Positions 15,166 to 24,478 of a stretch of 35,345 nucleotides of DNA are shown in pieces. The first letter of the stretch is position 1. Each line of letters starts with the position of its first letter. This DNA comes from Terriglobia bacterium. GTDB taxonomy: Bacteria; Acidobacteriota; Terriglobia; UBA7540. The notes beneath the pieces were generated by a model. It saw only the letters and a program-made list of their open reading frames with translations. It was not told the DNA's origin and made no database searches. The position numbers and the translations under genes are program-made. Location of the stretch: assembly GCA_020073545.1 (NCBI GenBank), contig JAIQEZ010000044.1, positions 1-35,345 on the forward strand. Reading direction: 5' to 3'.

Positions 15166-16233
15166 ATGGACAATCCAGAATGTCATCGCCGTCGTACTAT
15201 TGGAGCCGCCGTGCTGGCGCTGTTCGGCGCACTCGCCCTCCTGCCGGGGTGTGCGCGCAAGCCTACGCCGGGTCACGAGGTCTGGGCCGAAGTGGACGGC
15301 CAGCCGATTTATCGCGAGCAGGTGGAACGCCTCTACCATGGCCGCACCGCCCAGGGGGCAGAGGCCGCCAGCCCCGAGGAAGCGGCAAGCTTCAAGCTCA
15401 ACATCCTGAACGAACTCATCAATAATCAGATCCTGGTGACGCACGCTTCGCACTCGCGCATCACGGCCTCGGAAGCCGAGATCGACACCAAGGTGGCGGA
15501 GCTGAGGAGCCCTTACTCCAAAGATGAGTTCCAGAAGAAACTCCAGGAGCAGGGGTTGGACTCCGACGCTCTGCGCAGCCAGGTTCGAGAAGGTATTATC
15601 ATCACGAAGCTGATTAACAAAGAAATTGTTTCACATATTAGCGTTACCGACGCTGAAATCGCCGCTTACTATGAGAAAAACAAAGCGAACTTCGCCGTGG
15701 CCGAGACCACCTATCACATTGCGCAGGTCCAGGTCACGCCGGGCTCGGACGCCGAGGTTCGCAATCTGAAGAACGACGATGCCAAGACACCGGCGACCGC
15801 CGAGCGCAAGATCCAAGCGCTCTATGCGCGTCTCCTGAGCGGCGAAGACTTCGCGACCGTAGCCCAGGAATACTCCGAGGACCCGCGCACCGCGGCGGGC
15901 GGAGGCGACATGGGTTTCATTCCCGCCTCCGCGCTCAATTCCTCTCCGCAGTTGAAGCAGATGGTCACGTCGCTCAAGGTGGGCCAGATTTCTCCCATCA
16001 TCCGCTCCGGCGGCGGCTTCCACATCATCAAGCTGCTGGGTATGGAAGAGGCCGGCCAGCACACCCTTACCGACCTGCGCGTGCAGGGCGCCATCCGCCA
16101 GACCCTGCGCAATGAGAAAGAGCAGCTCCTCAAAGCGGCCTACATCGAGATGCTCCGCAACCGCGCCAAGGTGGCCAATCACCTAGCGGAAGATATCGTC
16201 AAGGCTGGTGGCATTCCTCCCAGCGCCGGCTAG
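15166..16233 (+). CDS. Parvulin-type peptidyl-prolyl isomerase lipoprotein (SurA/PrsA-like)
   Basis: This 355-residue protein is predicted to act in the periplasm as a folding chaperone. ATG 15166 opens a lipoprotein signal with basic HRRR and the hydrophobic AAVLALFGALALLPGC (Cys near 29). An N-terminal SurA-like helical region begins WAEVDGQPIYREQVERLYHG, followed by a long helix pair with LNELINNQILV. A PPIC rotamase domain spans about 183-285 (YHIAQVQVTPG, DFATVAQEYSEDPRTAAGGGDMGFI, ISPIIRSGGGFHIIKLLG). The C-terminal helix LRNEKEQLLKAAYIEMLRNRAKV is again SurA-like. It converges on the minus-strand genes. Confidence 0.9.
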   Translation: MDNPECHRRRTIGAAVLALFGALALLPGCARKPTPGHEVWAEVDGQPIYREQVERLYHGRTAQGAEAASPEEAASFKLNILNELINNQILVTHASHSRITASEAEIDTKVAELRSPYSKDEFQKKLQEQGLDSDALRSQVREGIIITKLINKEIVSHISVTDAEIAAYYEKNKANFAVAETTYHIAQVQVTPGSDAEVRNLKNDDAKTPATAERKIQALYARLLSGEDFATVAQEYSEDPRTAAGGGDMGFIPASALNSSPQLKQMVTSLKVGQISPIIRSGGGFHIIKLLGMEEAGQHTLTDLRVQGAIRQTLRNEKEQLLKAAYIEMLRNRAKVANHLAEDIVKAGGIPPSAG

Positions 16234-16697
16234 TTATTCCCCGAGGGTCCGGCAGAATCTCCGCTCGACTGGCTGCGCGGGGGCCCGGCGCCTTCCAGGC
16301 CGAGAATTCCGCACCAGTCTTCGCAGGCGAGGATGGAATTCGTCGGCTGCTTCGGGTCGTATTTCACGCTGGTTATATGGCCGGGAAGGAAGGGCGCGGC
16401 GGCGGCGATTTCCGGCAGCGCGCTCACGTCCTGCGCCGCCGCGTAGGTGGCGCCAGCCACCTCGTATTCATAAAAAAGGGTAGGTCCGGCAGGGCCGTCC
16501 GGGACCGGCTCCATCAGCTCCAGGATTCTTCCCGTGCTGATGCGTCCACAAGCGTTCACACCCAGGCGGCGCAGGCGCTCGATTTCGGCGGGGTCCTTGC
16601 GGCGCCGGCGGCGCAGGGTCCTCCACCTCCACACTCCTGCGAGTGCCGCTACGCCCGCGCCCGCCACGGCAATCCCCAATTCCTTCCAGAGGGTCAC
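16230..16697 (-). CDS. Small membrane-anchored protein, DUF3592-like, function unknown
   Basis: This 155-residue protein starts at a GTG (16697) that overlaps the TGA of the upstream transaldolase gene in a GTGA arrangement, indicating translational coupling. One N-terminal membrane helix (residues 8-24) is followed by a very basic [10 protein letters not shown] patch. The soluble domain contains [35 protein letters not shown] and a later [17 protein letters not shown]. The pattern of extracytoplasmic beta-strands ending in YDP.xP.NS is reminiscent of DUF3592-type domains. This is resemblance by eye only. Its last 4 nt overlap the end of the convergent parvulin gene. Confidence 0.6.
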   Translation of the reverse strand: MTLWKELGIAVAGAGVAALAGVWRWRTLRRRRRKDPAEIERLRRLGVNACGRISTGRILELMEPVPDGPAGPTLFYEYEVAGATYAAAQDVSALPEIAAAAPFLPGHITSVKYDPKQPTNSILACEDWCGILGLEGAGPPRSQSSGDSAGPSGNN

Positions 16698-17341
16698 GGT
16701 GCCTTGACTTTTTCCCAGTCCTTGAGGAACTGTTCCTGCCCCCGGTCGGTCAGGGGATGTTTAAAGAGCTGCTCGAACACCTTGAAGGGCATAGTAGCGA
16801 CGTGCGCACCGGCCTTGGCTGCGTCCACCACATGCAACGGGTGCCGCAGCGACGCTGCCAGGATCTGTGTCTTGAATCCGTAGTTGCGGTAGATGGTCAC
16901 GAGGTCCCGGATCAATTCCATGCCCACGTGCGCGATGTCGTCCAGGCGCCCCAGGAACGGGCTCACGTAAGTAGCGCCGGTCTTCGCTACCAGCAGCCCT
17001 TGCGCCGGCGAAAAGCACAGCGTCACGTTCACCTTGACGCCCTCGCTCACCAGGCGCTTCGCGGCCTTTAGCCCCTCCCGGGTCGTGGGAACCTTCACCA
17101 CCACCCACGGGTGGAGCTTCGCCAGCTCCCGTCCCTGCCGGCACATGCCTTCGGTGTCGGTCACCGTCACCTCGGCGCTGACGGGCCCCTGCACGATTTC
17201 GCATATCTCCACGACGCGCTTCTCGAAGTCGGCTTTTTCCTTGGCGATCAGCGAGGGATTCGTAGTCACGCCATCGAGCACGCCGATGCTCGCCGCTTCA
17301 CGGATTTCTTCCAGGTTTGCGGTGTCGAGAAAGAATTTCAC
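16694..17341 (-). CDS. Fructose-6-phosphate aldolase / TalC-type transaldolase
   Basis: This 215-residue TIM-barrel aldolase belongs to the short transaldolase subfamily. Motifs are [28 protein letters not shown], the active-site strand [17 protein letters not shown] with the Schiff-base Lys, [32 protein letters not shown], and [33 protein letters not shown]. The usual assignment is transaldolase activity or dihydroxyacetone-dependent fructose-6-phosphate cleavage; the sequence alone does not decide. It starts at GTG 17341 behind AAGGAG. A TATAAT lies just upstream on this strand, so it probably has its own promoter. The next gene downstream is coupled through GTGA. Confidence 0.92.
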   Translation of the reverse strand: MKFFLDTANLEEIREAASIGVLDGVTTNPSLIAKEKADFEKRVVEICEIVQGPVSAEVTVTDTEGMCRQGRELAKLHPWVVVKVPTTREGLKAAKRLVSEGVKVNVTLCFSPAQGLLVAKTGATYVSPFLGRLDDIAHVGMELIRDLVTIYRNYGFKTQILAASLRHPLHVVDAAKAGAHVATMPFKVFEQLFKHPLTDRGQEQFLKDWEKVKAP

Positions 17342-17383
17342 TTCTCCACTCCTTGGCTAGAATTAACTCGAAGCCCAATCTTC

Positions 17384-17389
17384 ATTATA
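17384..17389 (-). promoter_or_regulatory. Consensus -10 hexamer upstream of the transaldolase gene
   Basis: TATAAT on the minus strand at 17389-17384 lies 42 nt before the GTG start, giving a leader of about 35 nt that contains the AAGGAG ribosome site. No good -35 was recognised. Confidence 0.45.
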
Positions 17390-17433
17390 GCGCAACCCGC
17401 CTTCGCCCGTTCGGCCAGCGCCGGCGTGCGGCC

Positions 17434-18594
17434 TTACTCGGTTTCCACTTCCACTTTCTCCGAGGGCTGGCTCTCATTGCCTGCCAAGTCGACTGCCGTC
17501 ACATAGTAGGTGAGAGTTTTTCCCGGCTCGGCGTTCGTGTCGCGGAAGATGGGCGTGCGCAGCAATTCCTTGTTCAGGCGCTGGGGTGGCGGATTCTCCA
17601 GGCGATAGACGTTGTATCCCGCCAGGTCGCTCTCCAAGTTGGCCGTCCACACCAACTCGACGCCGCCTGCGGCGTAGATGCCCGTCAATCCCTGCGGCGC
17701 GGCGGGCGGGAACGTATCGCGCGGCGTGATCTTGGCGAGCTGCGAGTCATCGCTCATGGCCCAATGACCGGGCTCGCCGAAAACTGCCCGCACCCGGTAG
17801 TAACACGTGCGGCTGAACTCGAATTGGCGGTCCCGGTACGGCGGGGCTGTGGTCTCCCCGATCATTTCGAAGCTGCCGCGTGCGCCCGTATTGCTCCGAT
17901 AGATCCGATAGCCGGCGAGGTCATGGAGCGGCTGGCCACTGAGCATCTTTGCGGGCGGAGCGAACCGGACTTCCAGGGCTTTTTCCGTGGTTACGCCTGC
18001 CACGCCGCCCACCGGTTCCGAGACGTCGAAAATCGGAACGTCCACCCAGTTCGAGGGATCGCTTTCCAGCGCCCGGTGCCGGAACCCGCGCGTGAGCGTA
18101 CGCACCGCCAGCACCAGGGTCTGGCCGCGCCAGGTGCGGAATTCCTGCTCCGTCAAGTGAGCGGAGTAGGAGACCTCACCGCCCTGCGCGTAGGGCAGCC
18201 ACTCATTCCGGATGAGCCTCATCCAGACTTCCGGCTCCGGCAGCTTGGAGACGCCCGCGCCCGGGGGCGCGACGCCACGCAGAATCTCCACCTCCAGCGG
18301 CTTCGTCAGGCGCTCGCCGTAGCTTGTCTGCTGCGGAACACTGAAGTGAACTTCCAGGGCTTGCCCAACCTGCACGACGGAGAGATTCGTGATTCTTTCT
18401 GGGCGCTCCAGGCGCGGCGGACGCGGGGGCCCCTGCACGCCGCATCCGTACAGCCACCCGGCGGCGGAGACTACGACCAGCGCCTGCCAAACGCGCGTGA
18501 GAAGGCAGGCTCGGCGGAAAGAGAAATTGTACACCGAAAGGCTTGGGGCTACGTCGGGGGCGGCGGGTCGCCGCGCTCGGAGATGAAGTTTCAC
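17434..18594 (-). CDS. Fibronectin type III-domain lipoprotein
   Basis: The frame starts at GTG 18594, overlapping the hslU stop as GTGA, and gives 386 residues. An in-frame GTG at 18534 would yield a more normal signal peptide (basic [11 protein letters not shown], hydrophobic [14 protein letters not shown]), so the true start is uncertain. After the lipobox Cys comes [20 protein letters not shown], a Pro-rich start seen in envelope lipoproteins. Fibronectin-III-like beta modules follow: [17 protein letters not shown], a second with [28 protein letters not shown], and a third with [22 protein letters not shown] ending in [17 protein letters not shown]. It is likely an extracytoplasmic protein with a binding role; the ligand is unknown. 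Confidence 0.78.
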   Translation of the reverse strand: MKLHLRARRPAAPDVAPSLSVYNFSFRRACLLTRVWQALVVVSAAGWLYGCGVQGPPRPPRLERPERITNLSVVQVGQALEVHFSVPQQTSYGERLTKPLEVEILRGVAPPGAGVSKLPEPEVWMRLIRNEWLPYAQGGEVSYSAHLTEQEFRTWRGQTLVLAVRTLTRGFRHRALESDPSNWVDVPIFDVSEPVGGVAGVTTEKALEVRFAPPAKMLSGQPLHDLAGYRIYRSNTGARGSFEMIGETTAPPYRDRQFEFSRTCYYRVRAVFGEPGHWAMSDDSQLAKITPRDTFPPAAPQGLTGIYAAGGVELVWTANLESDLAGYNVYRLENPPPQRLNKELLRTPIFRDTNAEPGKTLTYYVTAVDLAGNESQPSEKVEVETE

Positions 18595-20003
18595 AGGATG
18601 TATCGGCTGAGGTCCTGATTCTTGACGATGTCCGCCAATTGCTTCTGCACGTAGGCCGCGTCCACGCGCACGGTTTTCTTCTTCAGGTCCGGGCCTTCGA
18701 AAGAAATTTCGTCCAGCAGTTTTTCCATGATGGTATGCAGCCGCCGCGCCCCGATGTTTTCCGTGGCCTCGTTCACCGCTGCGGCGAATTTGGCGACCTC
18801 CTCCAGGGCGTCGTCGCTGAAGGTGAGCTTGATGCCTTCCGTCTCCAGCAGCGCCGTGTATTGCTTCACCAGCGCACTTTTGGGTTCCTTCAGGATGCGG
18901 ATGAAATCCTCCGTGGTGAGCGAGTGCAGTTCCACGCGGATGGGAAAGCGGCCCTGCAGCTCCGGGATGAGGTCGGAGGGTTTACTCACGTGGAATGCGC
19001 CCGCCGCGATGAACAGGACGTGGTCCGTGCGGATCATCCCATAGCGCGTATTGACCGTCGTGCCCTCGACGATGGGCAGAATATCGCGCTGCACGCCTTC
19101 GCGGCTCACGTCCGGCCCTTGCCCGCGCTCGCGCCCTGCAATTTTATCGATCTCATCCAGAAAGATAATACCCGACTGCTCAGCGCGCTCCACCGCCGTG
19201 CGCGTCACCTGGTCCATGTCGATCAGCCGGTTTTCCTCTTCCTGGATCAGGTAGTCCATCGCCTCGGTGACGTGCATGCGGCGCTTCTTGGTGCGCTGTC
19301 CGAAGAGCCCGGGGAGCATATCCTTTATATTGATATCCATCTCTTCAATACCCTGTGAAGAGATGACCTCGAAGGCCGGCATACTGCGGTCGCGAGTCTC
19401 CACTTCCACTTCGCGGTCGTCCAGCTTGCCTTCCCGAAGCTGCGCGCGGAGTTTCTCGCGGGTGCGCTGGAACTGTTCCTGCACCACCGCCGCACGCCCT
19501 TCGTCGTTGTCTCCCGGAATTTTCTCGTGCTTCCGCACCAAGGACGGAGGCGGCAGCAACAGATCGAGCAATCGTTCCTCGGCGTTCTGTTCGGCCTTCT
19601 CCGCGACTTCATCCACCTTCTCTTCGCGCACCATGTCGATGGAAACCTCCACGAGGTCGCGCACCATCGACTCCACGTCGCGTCCCACATAGCCGACTTC
19701 CGTGAAGCGCGAGGCTTCCACTTTCAGGAAGGGCGAATTCGTCAGGCGCGCCAGGCGGCGGGCGATTTCCGTTTTGCCCACGCCTGTCGGCCCGATCATG
19801 ATGATATTCTTGGGAAGGACGTCTTCGGCGAGTTCCGGCGCGAGCTTCTGGCGGCGCATGCGGTTGCGTAGCGCGACGGCCACCGAGCGCTTGGCATTGG
19901 CCTGGCCCACCACGTACTTGTCGAGTTCCGCCACGATCTGACGCGGGGTCAGATCATCAAGCGACGTGGTGGTCTCGAGATTTTCCGGCAAATAGAAAAC
20001 CAT
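18591..20003 (-). CDS. hslU: ATP-dependent protease ATPase subunit HslU
   Basis: HslU is the AAA+ unfoldase that feeds substrates to the HslV peptidase. The 470-residue protein starts at ATG 20003. It shows [17 protein letters not shown] at the N-terminus, Walker A GPTGVGKT at 71-78, and the pore region [26 protein letters not shown]. The acidic I-domain (about 120-250) is slightly longer than in E. coli (443 residues in total). Walker B IIFLDEID lies at 279-286, and sensor motifs include [10 protein letters not shown] and [15 protein letters not shown]. The C-terminal LSRYIL is the docking tail for HslV. No Shine-Dalgarno is evident; the spacer to hslV is entirely palindrome E. Confidence 0.96.
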   Translation of the reverse strand: MVFYLPENLETTTSLDDLTPRQIVAELDKYVVGQANAKRSVAVALRNRMRRQKLAPELAEDVLPKNIIMIGPTGVGKTEIARRLARLTNSPFLKVEASRFTEVGYVGRDVESMVRDLVEVSIDMVREEKVDEVAEKAEQNAEERLLDLLLPPPSLVRKHEKIPGDNDEGRAAVVQEQFQRTREKLRAQLREGKLDDREVEVETRDRSMPAFEVISSQGIEEMDINIKDMLPGLFGQRTKKRRMHVTEAMDYLIQEEENRLIDMDQVTRTAVERAEQSGIIFLDEIDKIAGRERGQGPDVSREGVQRDILPIVEGTTVNTRYGMIRTDHVLFIAAGAFHVSKPSDLIPELQGRFPIRVELHSLTTEDFIRILKEPKSALVKQYTALLETEGIKLTFSDDALEEVAKFAAAVNEATENIGARRLHTIMEKLLDEISFEGPDLKKKTVRVDAAYVQKQLADIVKNQDLSRYIL

Positions 20004-20016
20004 CGTTGAGTCTTTC

Positions 20017-20194
20017 AGTCCGGAGTCCGGGGTCCGGAGTCGGAAAACCAGTTGAGGGTCTAGAGTCTAAAGTCTAAAGTTGAAGAACCCCTCCCTCTTT
20101 CAACTTTCAACCTCTACCCTTTAAACTCTAACCTTCAACCTCCAACCTGCAAGCGTCTTTAGACTTTAGACTTCGGATCTCGGACTTCGGACAG
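20017..20194. repeat. Heptamer palindrome E, between hslV and hslU
   Basis: This is the largest member. The right arm is 13 uninterrupted heptamers from 20099 to 20189, drifting from TTCAACC-type words to GACTTTA- and then GACTTCG-type words. The left arm holds AGTCCGG-type heptamers from 20017 and GAGTCTA/AAGTCTA-type heptamers from 20056 to 20083. A perfect 16-bp inverted pair lies at 20064-20079 and 20157-20172. The element fills nearly all of the spacer between the hslV stop (20197) and the hslU start (20003). Confidence 0.9.
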
Positions 20195-20196
20195 CC

Positions 20197-20739
20197 TTAA
20201 AGTTCCTCAATCACGATCTGGTCGTTCGTGAAGATGCAAATTTGCCCTGCCAGGAGCATGGCCTCCTGAACAATTCCCTTGGCGCTCATTTCCGTGTGCT
20301 TGGCGAGGGCGCGCGCGGCCGCCAGCGCGTAGGACCCCCCCGAGCCGATGGCTACAATGCCGTCGTCCGGCTCGATCACGTCGCCGTTGCCGCTCACCAG
20401 ATACGTGTTTTTTTCGTCCGCCACCAGCAGCAGCGCTTCCAGGTGGCGCAGCGCGCGGTCCGTGCGCCAATCCTTCGCCAGCTCCACTACCGCGCGGCTA
20501 AGGTTGCCGTGGTATTCCTCGAGTTTCTGCTCGAAGCGGGAAAACAGGGAGAGCGCGTCCGCCGTGCTGCCAGCAAAACCAGCCAGGACTTTCTCGCTGT
20601 AGAGACGGCGGATTTTGCGCGCCTTTTGTTTCACCACGCTCTCGCCCATCGTCACCTGGCCGTCGCCGCCCATCGCCAGGTGGCCGCCGCGGCGCACGCA
20701 AAGAATCGTGGTGCTTCGGGTCTGGGAGAAGTTTTTCAC
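20197..20739 (-). CDS. hslV: ATP-dependent protease peptidase subunit HslV
   Basis: HslV is an N-terminal-nucleophile threonine protease of proteasome-beta type. The 180-residue protein starts at GTG 20739 behind GAAGGAG. A nine-residue propeptide is predicted to be removed to expose Thr10 of [10 protein letters not shown] as nucleophile. Further motifs are [100 protein letters not shown], and the C-terminal [14 protein letters not shown]. It is cotranscribed with hslU, separated only by palindrome E. Confidence 0.96.
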   Translation of the reverse strand: MKNFSQTRSTTILCVRRGGHLAMGGDGQVTMGESVVKQKARKIRRLYSEKVLAGFAGSTADALSLFSRFEQKLEEYHGNLSRAVVELAKDWRTDRALRHLEALLLVADEKNTYLVSGNGDVIEPDDGIVAIGSGGSYALAAARALAKHTEMSAKGIVQEAMLLAGQICIFTNDQIVIEEL

Positions 20740-20756
20740 GCTGGCTCCTTCAAGCC

Positions 20757-20762
20757 ATTATA
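20757..20762 (-). promoter_or_regulatory. Consensus -10 hexamer upstream of hslV
   Basis: TATAAT on the minus strand at 20762-20757 is followed by GG and the hslV ribosome site. The expected leader is only about ten bases. No clear -35 was found. Confidence 0.4.
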
Positions 20763-20778
20763 GCAGATGTCCGCGGCC

Positions 20779-21588
20779 TCACTCCGGCGTGAAGTAGTTG
20801 GCGGGATAGTTCTCATTGTAGTGCGCGGAGTTGCGAAAGGTTTCACTAATTCGGTCCCCATTCGCATAGCGGGTGATGTGCATGGGTGTCTGGATCCCGT
20901 CGACCGGCTTGTAGTCCGCGTACGCGTCCGCGTACTCATCCCAGTCTCCGGTCTTCGGGTTCCGTACCTGGTAGGTGATGCGGGTGGGGAGGAAAGTCTG
21001 CCGGTTCACGTCCAGCCGCACGTTGCTCCCTCCCGCTTCGGTAATCTCTATGCCCTGCGTGGGGGCATTATCCACAAAATCCACACCACCCGTTTGCACG
21101 AGCACGCCGGGTTCGTTGATGCGCTCGCGCAGCAGGTTCTCAAGGCTGTAACGGTTGGAGGCGATCCAGCGCTGGAGCTGCTCCTTGGGCTGGTTGATCA
21201 GCCCGTAACGGTCGAGTTCCCAGCCCTTGTCGCCGTCATTAATAAGGATGACAGGTGGGGTCTTTCCGTACGAGAAGCGGCGCTTGTCCGGGTACTGAAC
21301 ATAACTCTGATAGGGTGCGAGGCCGGCGGTGGATTCGTCCCTTATGACATAGACCCGGCCTTTGGTCGTCAGCGTTTTGACGGTCAAGAACACCTGACCA
21401 CCCAGCACCTGGATTGCGCGGTTGAGAAGCTGCTGCGCCTTGGGATCGACGCGCCGGGGAGGTTGGGGTCCCGATGCTTGTTGCGCCTGGAGCGTGGCGG
21501 CTGCTGCCAAGGACACTAGGGCCAACGTACGGGTGAGACGTGGGAACCTGCAGAGAAGCGGCTTAACCACAGAGAACGTTTCCTCCAT
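20779..21588 (-). CDS. Exported LolA-like/outer-membrane lipoprotein-sorting-like protein, function unknown
   Basis: The frame gives 269 residues from ATG 21588, with an N-terminal signal peptide (RTLALVSLAAAATLQAQQ, likely cleaved after AQA). An in-frame GTG at 21570 is an equally plausible start. The mature protein begins PKAQQLLNRAIQVLGGQVFLTVKTLTTKGRVYV, the Ala-rich helix plus beta-strand layout common in LolA/LppX-fold proteins. Strands such as RRFSYGKTPPVILINDGDKGWELDRYG and a final YADYKPVDGIQTPMHITRYANGDRISETF follow. This suggests a periplasmic half-barrel that may bind lipid. The assignment rests on fold-like pattern, not on a named motif. It overlaps the end of the SDR gene by 26 nt. 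Confidence 0.65.
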   Translation of the reverse strand: MEETFSVVKPLLCRFPRLTRTLALVSLAAAATLQAQQASGPQPPRRVDPKAQQLLNRAIQVLGGQVFLTVKTLTTKGRVYVIRDESTAGLAPYQSYVQYPDKRRFSYGKTPPVILINDGDKGWELDRYGLINQPKEQLQRWIASNRYSLENLLRERINEPGVLVQTGGVDFVDNAPTQGIEITEAGGSNVRLDVNRQTFLPTRITYQVRNPKTGDWDEYADAYADYKPVDGIQTPMHITRYANGDRISETFRNSAHYNENYPANYFTPE

Positions 21589-22327
21589 TGATGTTCACAA
21601 CTTCTCCGGTCATATACGTGGACAGTGAAGATGCCAGGAAGAGAATCGGCATGGCAACTTCTTCGGGCCTCCCGAAGCGGCGCAGCGGGATCACGGAGAT
21701 CGCCTGTCGGTACTCGCGGCGGTTCTTTACCACCGGCGTCGCCATATCCGTATCGATCCACCCCGGCGCCACACAGTTCACAAGGATATGATGCGGAGCA
21801 AGCTCCGTGGAGAGGCCTTTGACCAGACTGATTACTCCTCCCTTTGACGCTCCATAGTGGGTGTGAAACGCCTCGCCACGCTGCCCGGCCGTGGACGACA
21901 CCACGATGATGCGGCCTCTCTGTTGACGAATCATCGGCGGGGTGGTGTGGTGAATGACCGAGTAAACACCCTTCAGGTTGACCGCCATCATCTCGTCCCA
22001 TTCCTTCTCAGTCATCTTCTCGATGGGCAGCGGTTGGTAATTCCAGATGCCGGCGTTCGCCACCAGGATGTCGAGTCTGCCAAAGCGCTGGAGGGCTGTG
22101 GCGATCAGCCGTTTTGCGTCGGCCATCTTCGCGACGTTGGCGTGCACTGCGACCGCCTGGCTGCTGCCGCCACAAGTTTCCACCACCGCGCGCGCCTGAG
22201 GGGCCGCACGCAGATAGCTGAACACCACCTGGGCGCCAGCTTGCGCGAAGAGTCTTACCGTGGCGGCGCCAATCCCTCGCGAACCGCCCGTCACGACTGC
22301 GACTTGACTTTTAAGCGTAATGTTCAT
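21563..22327 (-). CDS. Short-chain dehydrogenase/reductase (FabG-like)
   Basis: This 254-residue Rossmann-fold NAD(P)H oxidoreductase starts at ATG 22327. The cofactor motif TGGSRGIG is at 13-20, NAG at 91-93, and the catalytic Ser near 144-145 (VVSST). The Tyr158-x3-Lys162 pair is in YGASK, and the C-terminal part has PEEVAMPILFLASSLSTYMTGEVVNINGG. The sequence is close to 3-oxoacyl-ACP reductases. No fab gene cluster surrounds it, so substrate is uncertain. It lies five bases downstream of plsC in the same orientation, consistent with a lipid role. It overlaps the LolA-like gene. Confidence 0.9.
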   Translation of the reverse strand: MNITLKSQVAVVTGGSRGIGAATVRLFAQAGAQVVFSYLRAAPQARAVVETCGGSSQAVAVHANVAKMADAKRLIATALQRFGRLDILVANAGIWNYQPLPIEKMTEKEWDEMMAVNLKGVYSVIHHTTPPMIRQQRGRIIVVSSTAGQRGEAFHTHYGASKGGVISLVKGLSTELAPHHILVNCVAPGWIDTDMATPVVKNRREYRQAISVIPLRRFGRPEEVAMPILFLASSLSTYMTGEVVNINGGNVLCG

Positions 22328-22332
22328 GGCGG

Positions 22333-23118
22333 CTACCGATTGGCTCCCGCTGCAAAGCGCGAGGCAATTGCGTCTCTCACCTTCTGCGAAAGGGCGTCCA
22401 CATCATGCAAGGTCAGCCCCTGGGTTGGGATGGCCGGGTGCACGATCATTTCGGTTTGTCCCGGCCGCACGTGATAGGTTTCGGGCTTGAGCACTTGGCG
22501 CGTTCCGTTGAGGGTAATAGGCACAATCGGCACGCGGGCGAGGATGGCGATGTAAAAGCTTCCGGCCTTGAAGGGAAGCAACTGGCCGGTGCGGCTGCGA
22601 TGGCCTTCGGGAAACAGCAGCACGGACCTTCCCTCGCGAATTTTCTGCGCCACCATTTCCATGCTCTTCAGGGCCTCGCGCGGGCGATCGCGGATGACGG
22701 GGATATGCCCCGAGCGCCGCAGGTGCCACCCCAGGAACGGCAAGTGAAACAGCGAGCGCTTGGCGACGAAGCGAAACTGCGCTGGCAGGTTCGCGAAGAG
22801 GATGGGGATATCCATGGCGCTTTGGTGATTCACGCAAAAAATCAAGGTCTGGCTGGGGTTCACCTGCTCGAGGCCTTCCACGCGCACGCGGATCCCGCTG
22901 GTTTTCAAGATCAGCCACGACCAAGCGCGCGCGCAGGCGTGCTGCCAACGGCCGTGAGCGTCGAAGAGAGAGCCGAGCAGCGAAAACGTTCCGCAAACAG
23001 TCGTATAGAAATATATCAGGATATTGGTGAAGAGCAGGGAACGCGCGTAGCTCAGGACGTAGCGAACGCGCCCGCCCCTCCGGCTTTTCTTGGCTTCGCT
23101 TGGGGAGGTGGTCTGCAT
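22333..23118 (-). CDS. plsC: 1-acyl-sn-glycerol-3-phosphate acyltransferase
   Basis: PlsC acylates lysophosphatidic acid in phospholipid synthesis. ATG 23118 gives 261 residues and leaves a 7-nt gap to the folC stop; a longer frame would run into folC. There is a hydrophobic region near 21-50, the HX4D motif in NHQSAMD (His98, Asp103), FVAKRSLFHLPFLGWHLRRSGHIPV, FPEGHRSRTG from residue 169 (FPEGTRS-type), and the VPIVPITLNGT block. All four acyltransferase motifs are visible. It may be coupled with folC upstream and the SDR downstream. Confidence 0.92.
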   Translation of the reverse strand: MQTTSPSEAKKSRRGGRVRYVLSYARSLLFTNILIYFYTTVCGTFSLLGSLFDAHGRWQHACARAWSWLILKTSGIRVRVEGLEQVNPSQTLIFCVNHQSAMDIPILFANLPAQFRFVAKRSLFHLPFLGWHLRRSGHIPVIRDRPREALKSMEMVAQKIREGRSVLLFPEGHRSRTGQLLPFKAGSFYIAILARVPIVPITLNGTRQVLKPETYHVRPGQTEMIVHPAIPTQGLTLHDVDALSQKVRDAIASRFAAGANR

Positions 23119-23125
23119 GGCATCG

Positions 23126-24478
23126 TCAGGCAGGCTGCGGGGCGGCGCCGCCGGAGAGACCTGGCAATTGCAGCGTTCCCTCGCGCTGCGCTTTCTTGAT
23201 GGCCCCCACCAGAAAGAGCGATCCGACGACGAGCACGACGTCATCCGGAGAGCTCGCGACACAGGCTCTTTCCAGGGCGCGGACCGGCTCGGGTTCCACG
23301 CGCAGCGCGGCAGGCCGGAACTGTAAGGCGGCCTGAATCTCCTCCGGGGCGGCGGCGCGCGCCACTTCGGGGCGAGTCAGATAGACCTCCTCGGCCAGCG
23401 GGAAGAGGATTTCGCTGATTTCTCCCATCGCCTTGTCGCGCATGGAGGCGTAGACGACGCGCAGGCGCCGTCCGGGTAGTTCTTCTCGGATAAAGGTGGC
23501 GAGGGCGCGCGCGGCTGCGGGGTTGTGCGCGCCGTCGAGCAGCACCAGCGGCCGCCGGAGAATCGGTTCCAGCCGGCCGGGCCAAGCGGCAGCGCCTAGG
23601 CCTTGCAGGATACAGCGGCGGGGAATCTCGAATCCATCTTGCGCCAGGCGCCACACCGCGGCCACCGCGGCGGCCATGTTCTTCACCTGGAACTTTCCCA
23701 ACAGCGGCGAGGACAATCCCGCAAAGTGCTCCTGGTCGATCGCCAGGTCAAACGCGTAGCGGCCCTGTACTCCATGAAGTCCTGTAATCTGTGCAAGCTT
23801 CGCCATCTCCAGCAATTCTGCCTCGGACTCCTGCGCGCGGCGGCGGATGACGGCGGCCGCCTCCGGGTCTTCCACTCCCGAAATCACCGCGCGATGCGGT
23901 TTGATGACACCGGCTTTTTCCGCAGCGATGGCCGCCAGCGTCGAGCCGAGGAAGTCCACGTGGTCGTAGTCAACGTTGGTGATCAACGCCACGCGCGGGT
24001 CGGTTACGTTGGTGGCGTCCAGCCGTCCGCCCATACCGACTTCCAGCACCGCGAACTGCACATCGGCCTTCCGAAAGTGCAGAAACGCCGCGGCGGTTAG
24101 GAACTCAAAGAAGCTCGGGGTTTTTTCCAGCTTGTTTTCGCGGGCCAGCCGCTCGACGGTCGCAGCGACTTCGGTGAACGCGATAGCGAAATCCTGGTCG
24201 GAAACTTCCGCGCCGTTCACGCGGATCCGTTCGTTCACGCGCACCAGGTGCGGCGAGGTGTAAAGCCCCGTGCGATAACCTGCGCGCTGCAGAATGCTCG
24301 CCAGCATTGCGCACGTGGAACCTTTGCCATTTGTCCCCGCCACGATGGCCGTGGGGTAACGCTCGTGGGGGTAGCCGAGTTCCACCACGATTTGCGAGAT
24401 GGGCCCCAGCCCGAACTTCAACCCGTGCAACTCCTGACCCAGGTCGGCGAGGTACTTGACGCATTCGCGGTAATTCAT
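23126..24478 (-). CDS. folC: Folylpolyglutamate synthase/dihydrofolate synthase
   Basis: FolC adds glutamate to (dihydro)pteroate and folates. The 450-residue Mur-ligase-type protein has NYRECVKYLADLGQELHGLKFGLGPI, the P-loop GTNGKGS at 48-54, YTSPHLVRVNERIRVNG, VLEVGMGGRLDATNV, and ITNVDYDHVDFLGSTLAAIAAEKAGVIK. The C-terminal domain contains LLDGAHNPAAARAL. The length and order of motifs are normal. ATG 24478 has no obvious Shine-Dalgarno. It lies downstream of accD across a 499-nt repeat-bearing spacer. Confidence 0.95.
   Translation of the reverse strand: MNYRECVKYLADLGQELHGLKFGLGPISQIVVELGYPHERYPTAIVAGTNGKGSTCAMLASILQRAGYRTGLYTSPHLVRVNERIRVNGAEVSDQDFAIAFTEVAATVERLARENKLEKTPSFFEFLTAAAFLHFRKADVQFAVLEVGMGGRLDATNVTDPRVALITNVDYDHVDFLGSTLAAIAAEKAGVIKPHRAVISGVEDPEAAAVIRRRAQESEAELLEMAKLAQITGLHGVQGRYAFDLAIDQEHFAGLSSPLLGKFQVKNMAAAVAAVWRLAQDGFEIPRRCILQGLGAAAWPGRLEPILRRPLVLLDGAHNPAAARALATFIREELPGRRLRVVYASMRDKAMGEISEILFPLAEEVYLTRPEVARAAAPEEIQAALQFRPAALRVEPEPVRALERACVASSPDDVVLVVGSLFLVGAIKKAQREGTLQLPGLSGGAAPQPA

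Noticed and set aside
20099-20194. Heptamer arrays considered as a CRISPR array
   Set aside because: Units are 7 nt with no spacers, and the arms are inverted with respect to each other; no cas gene is nearby.
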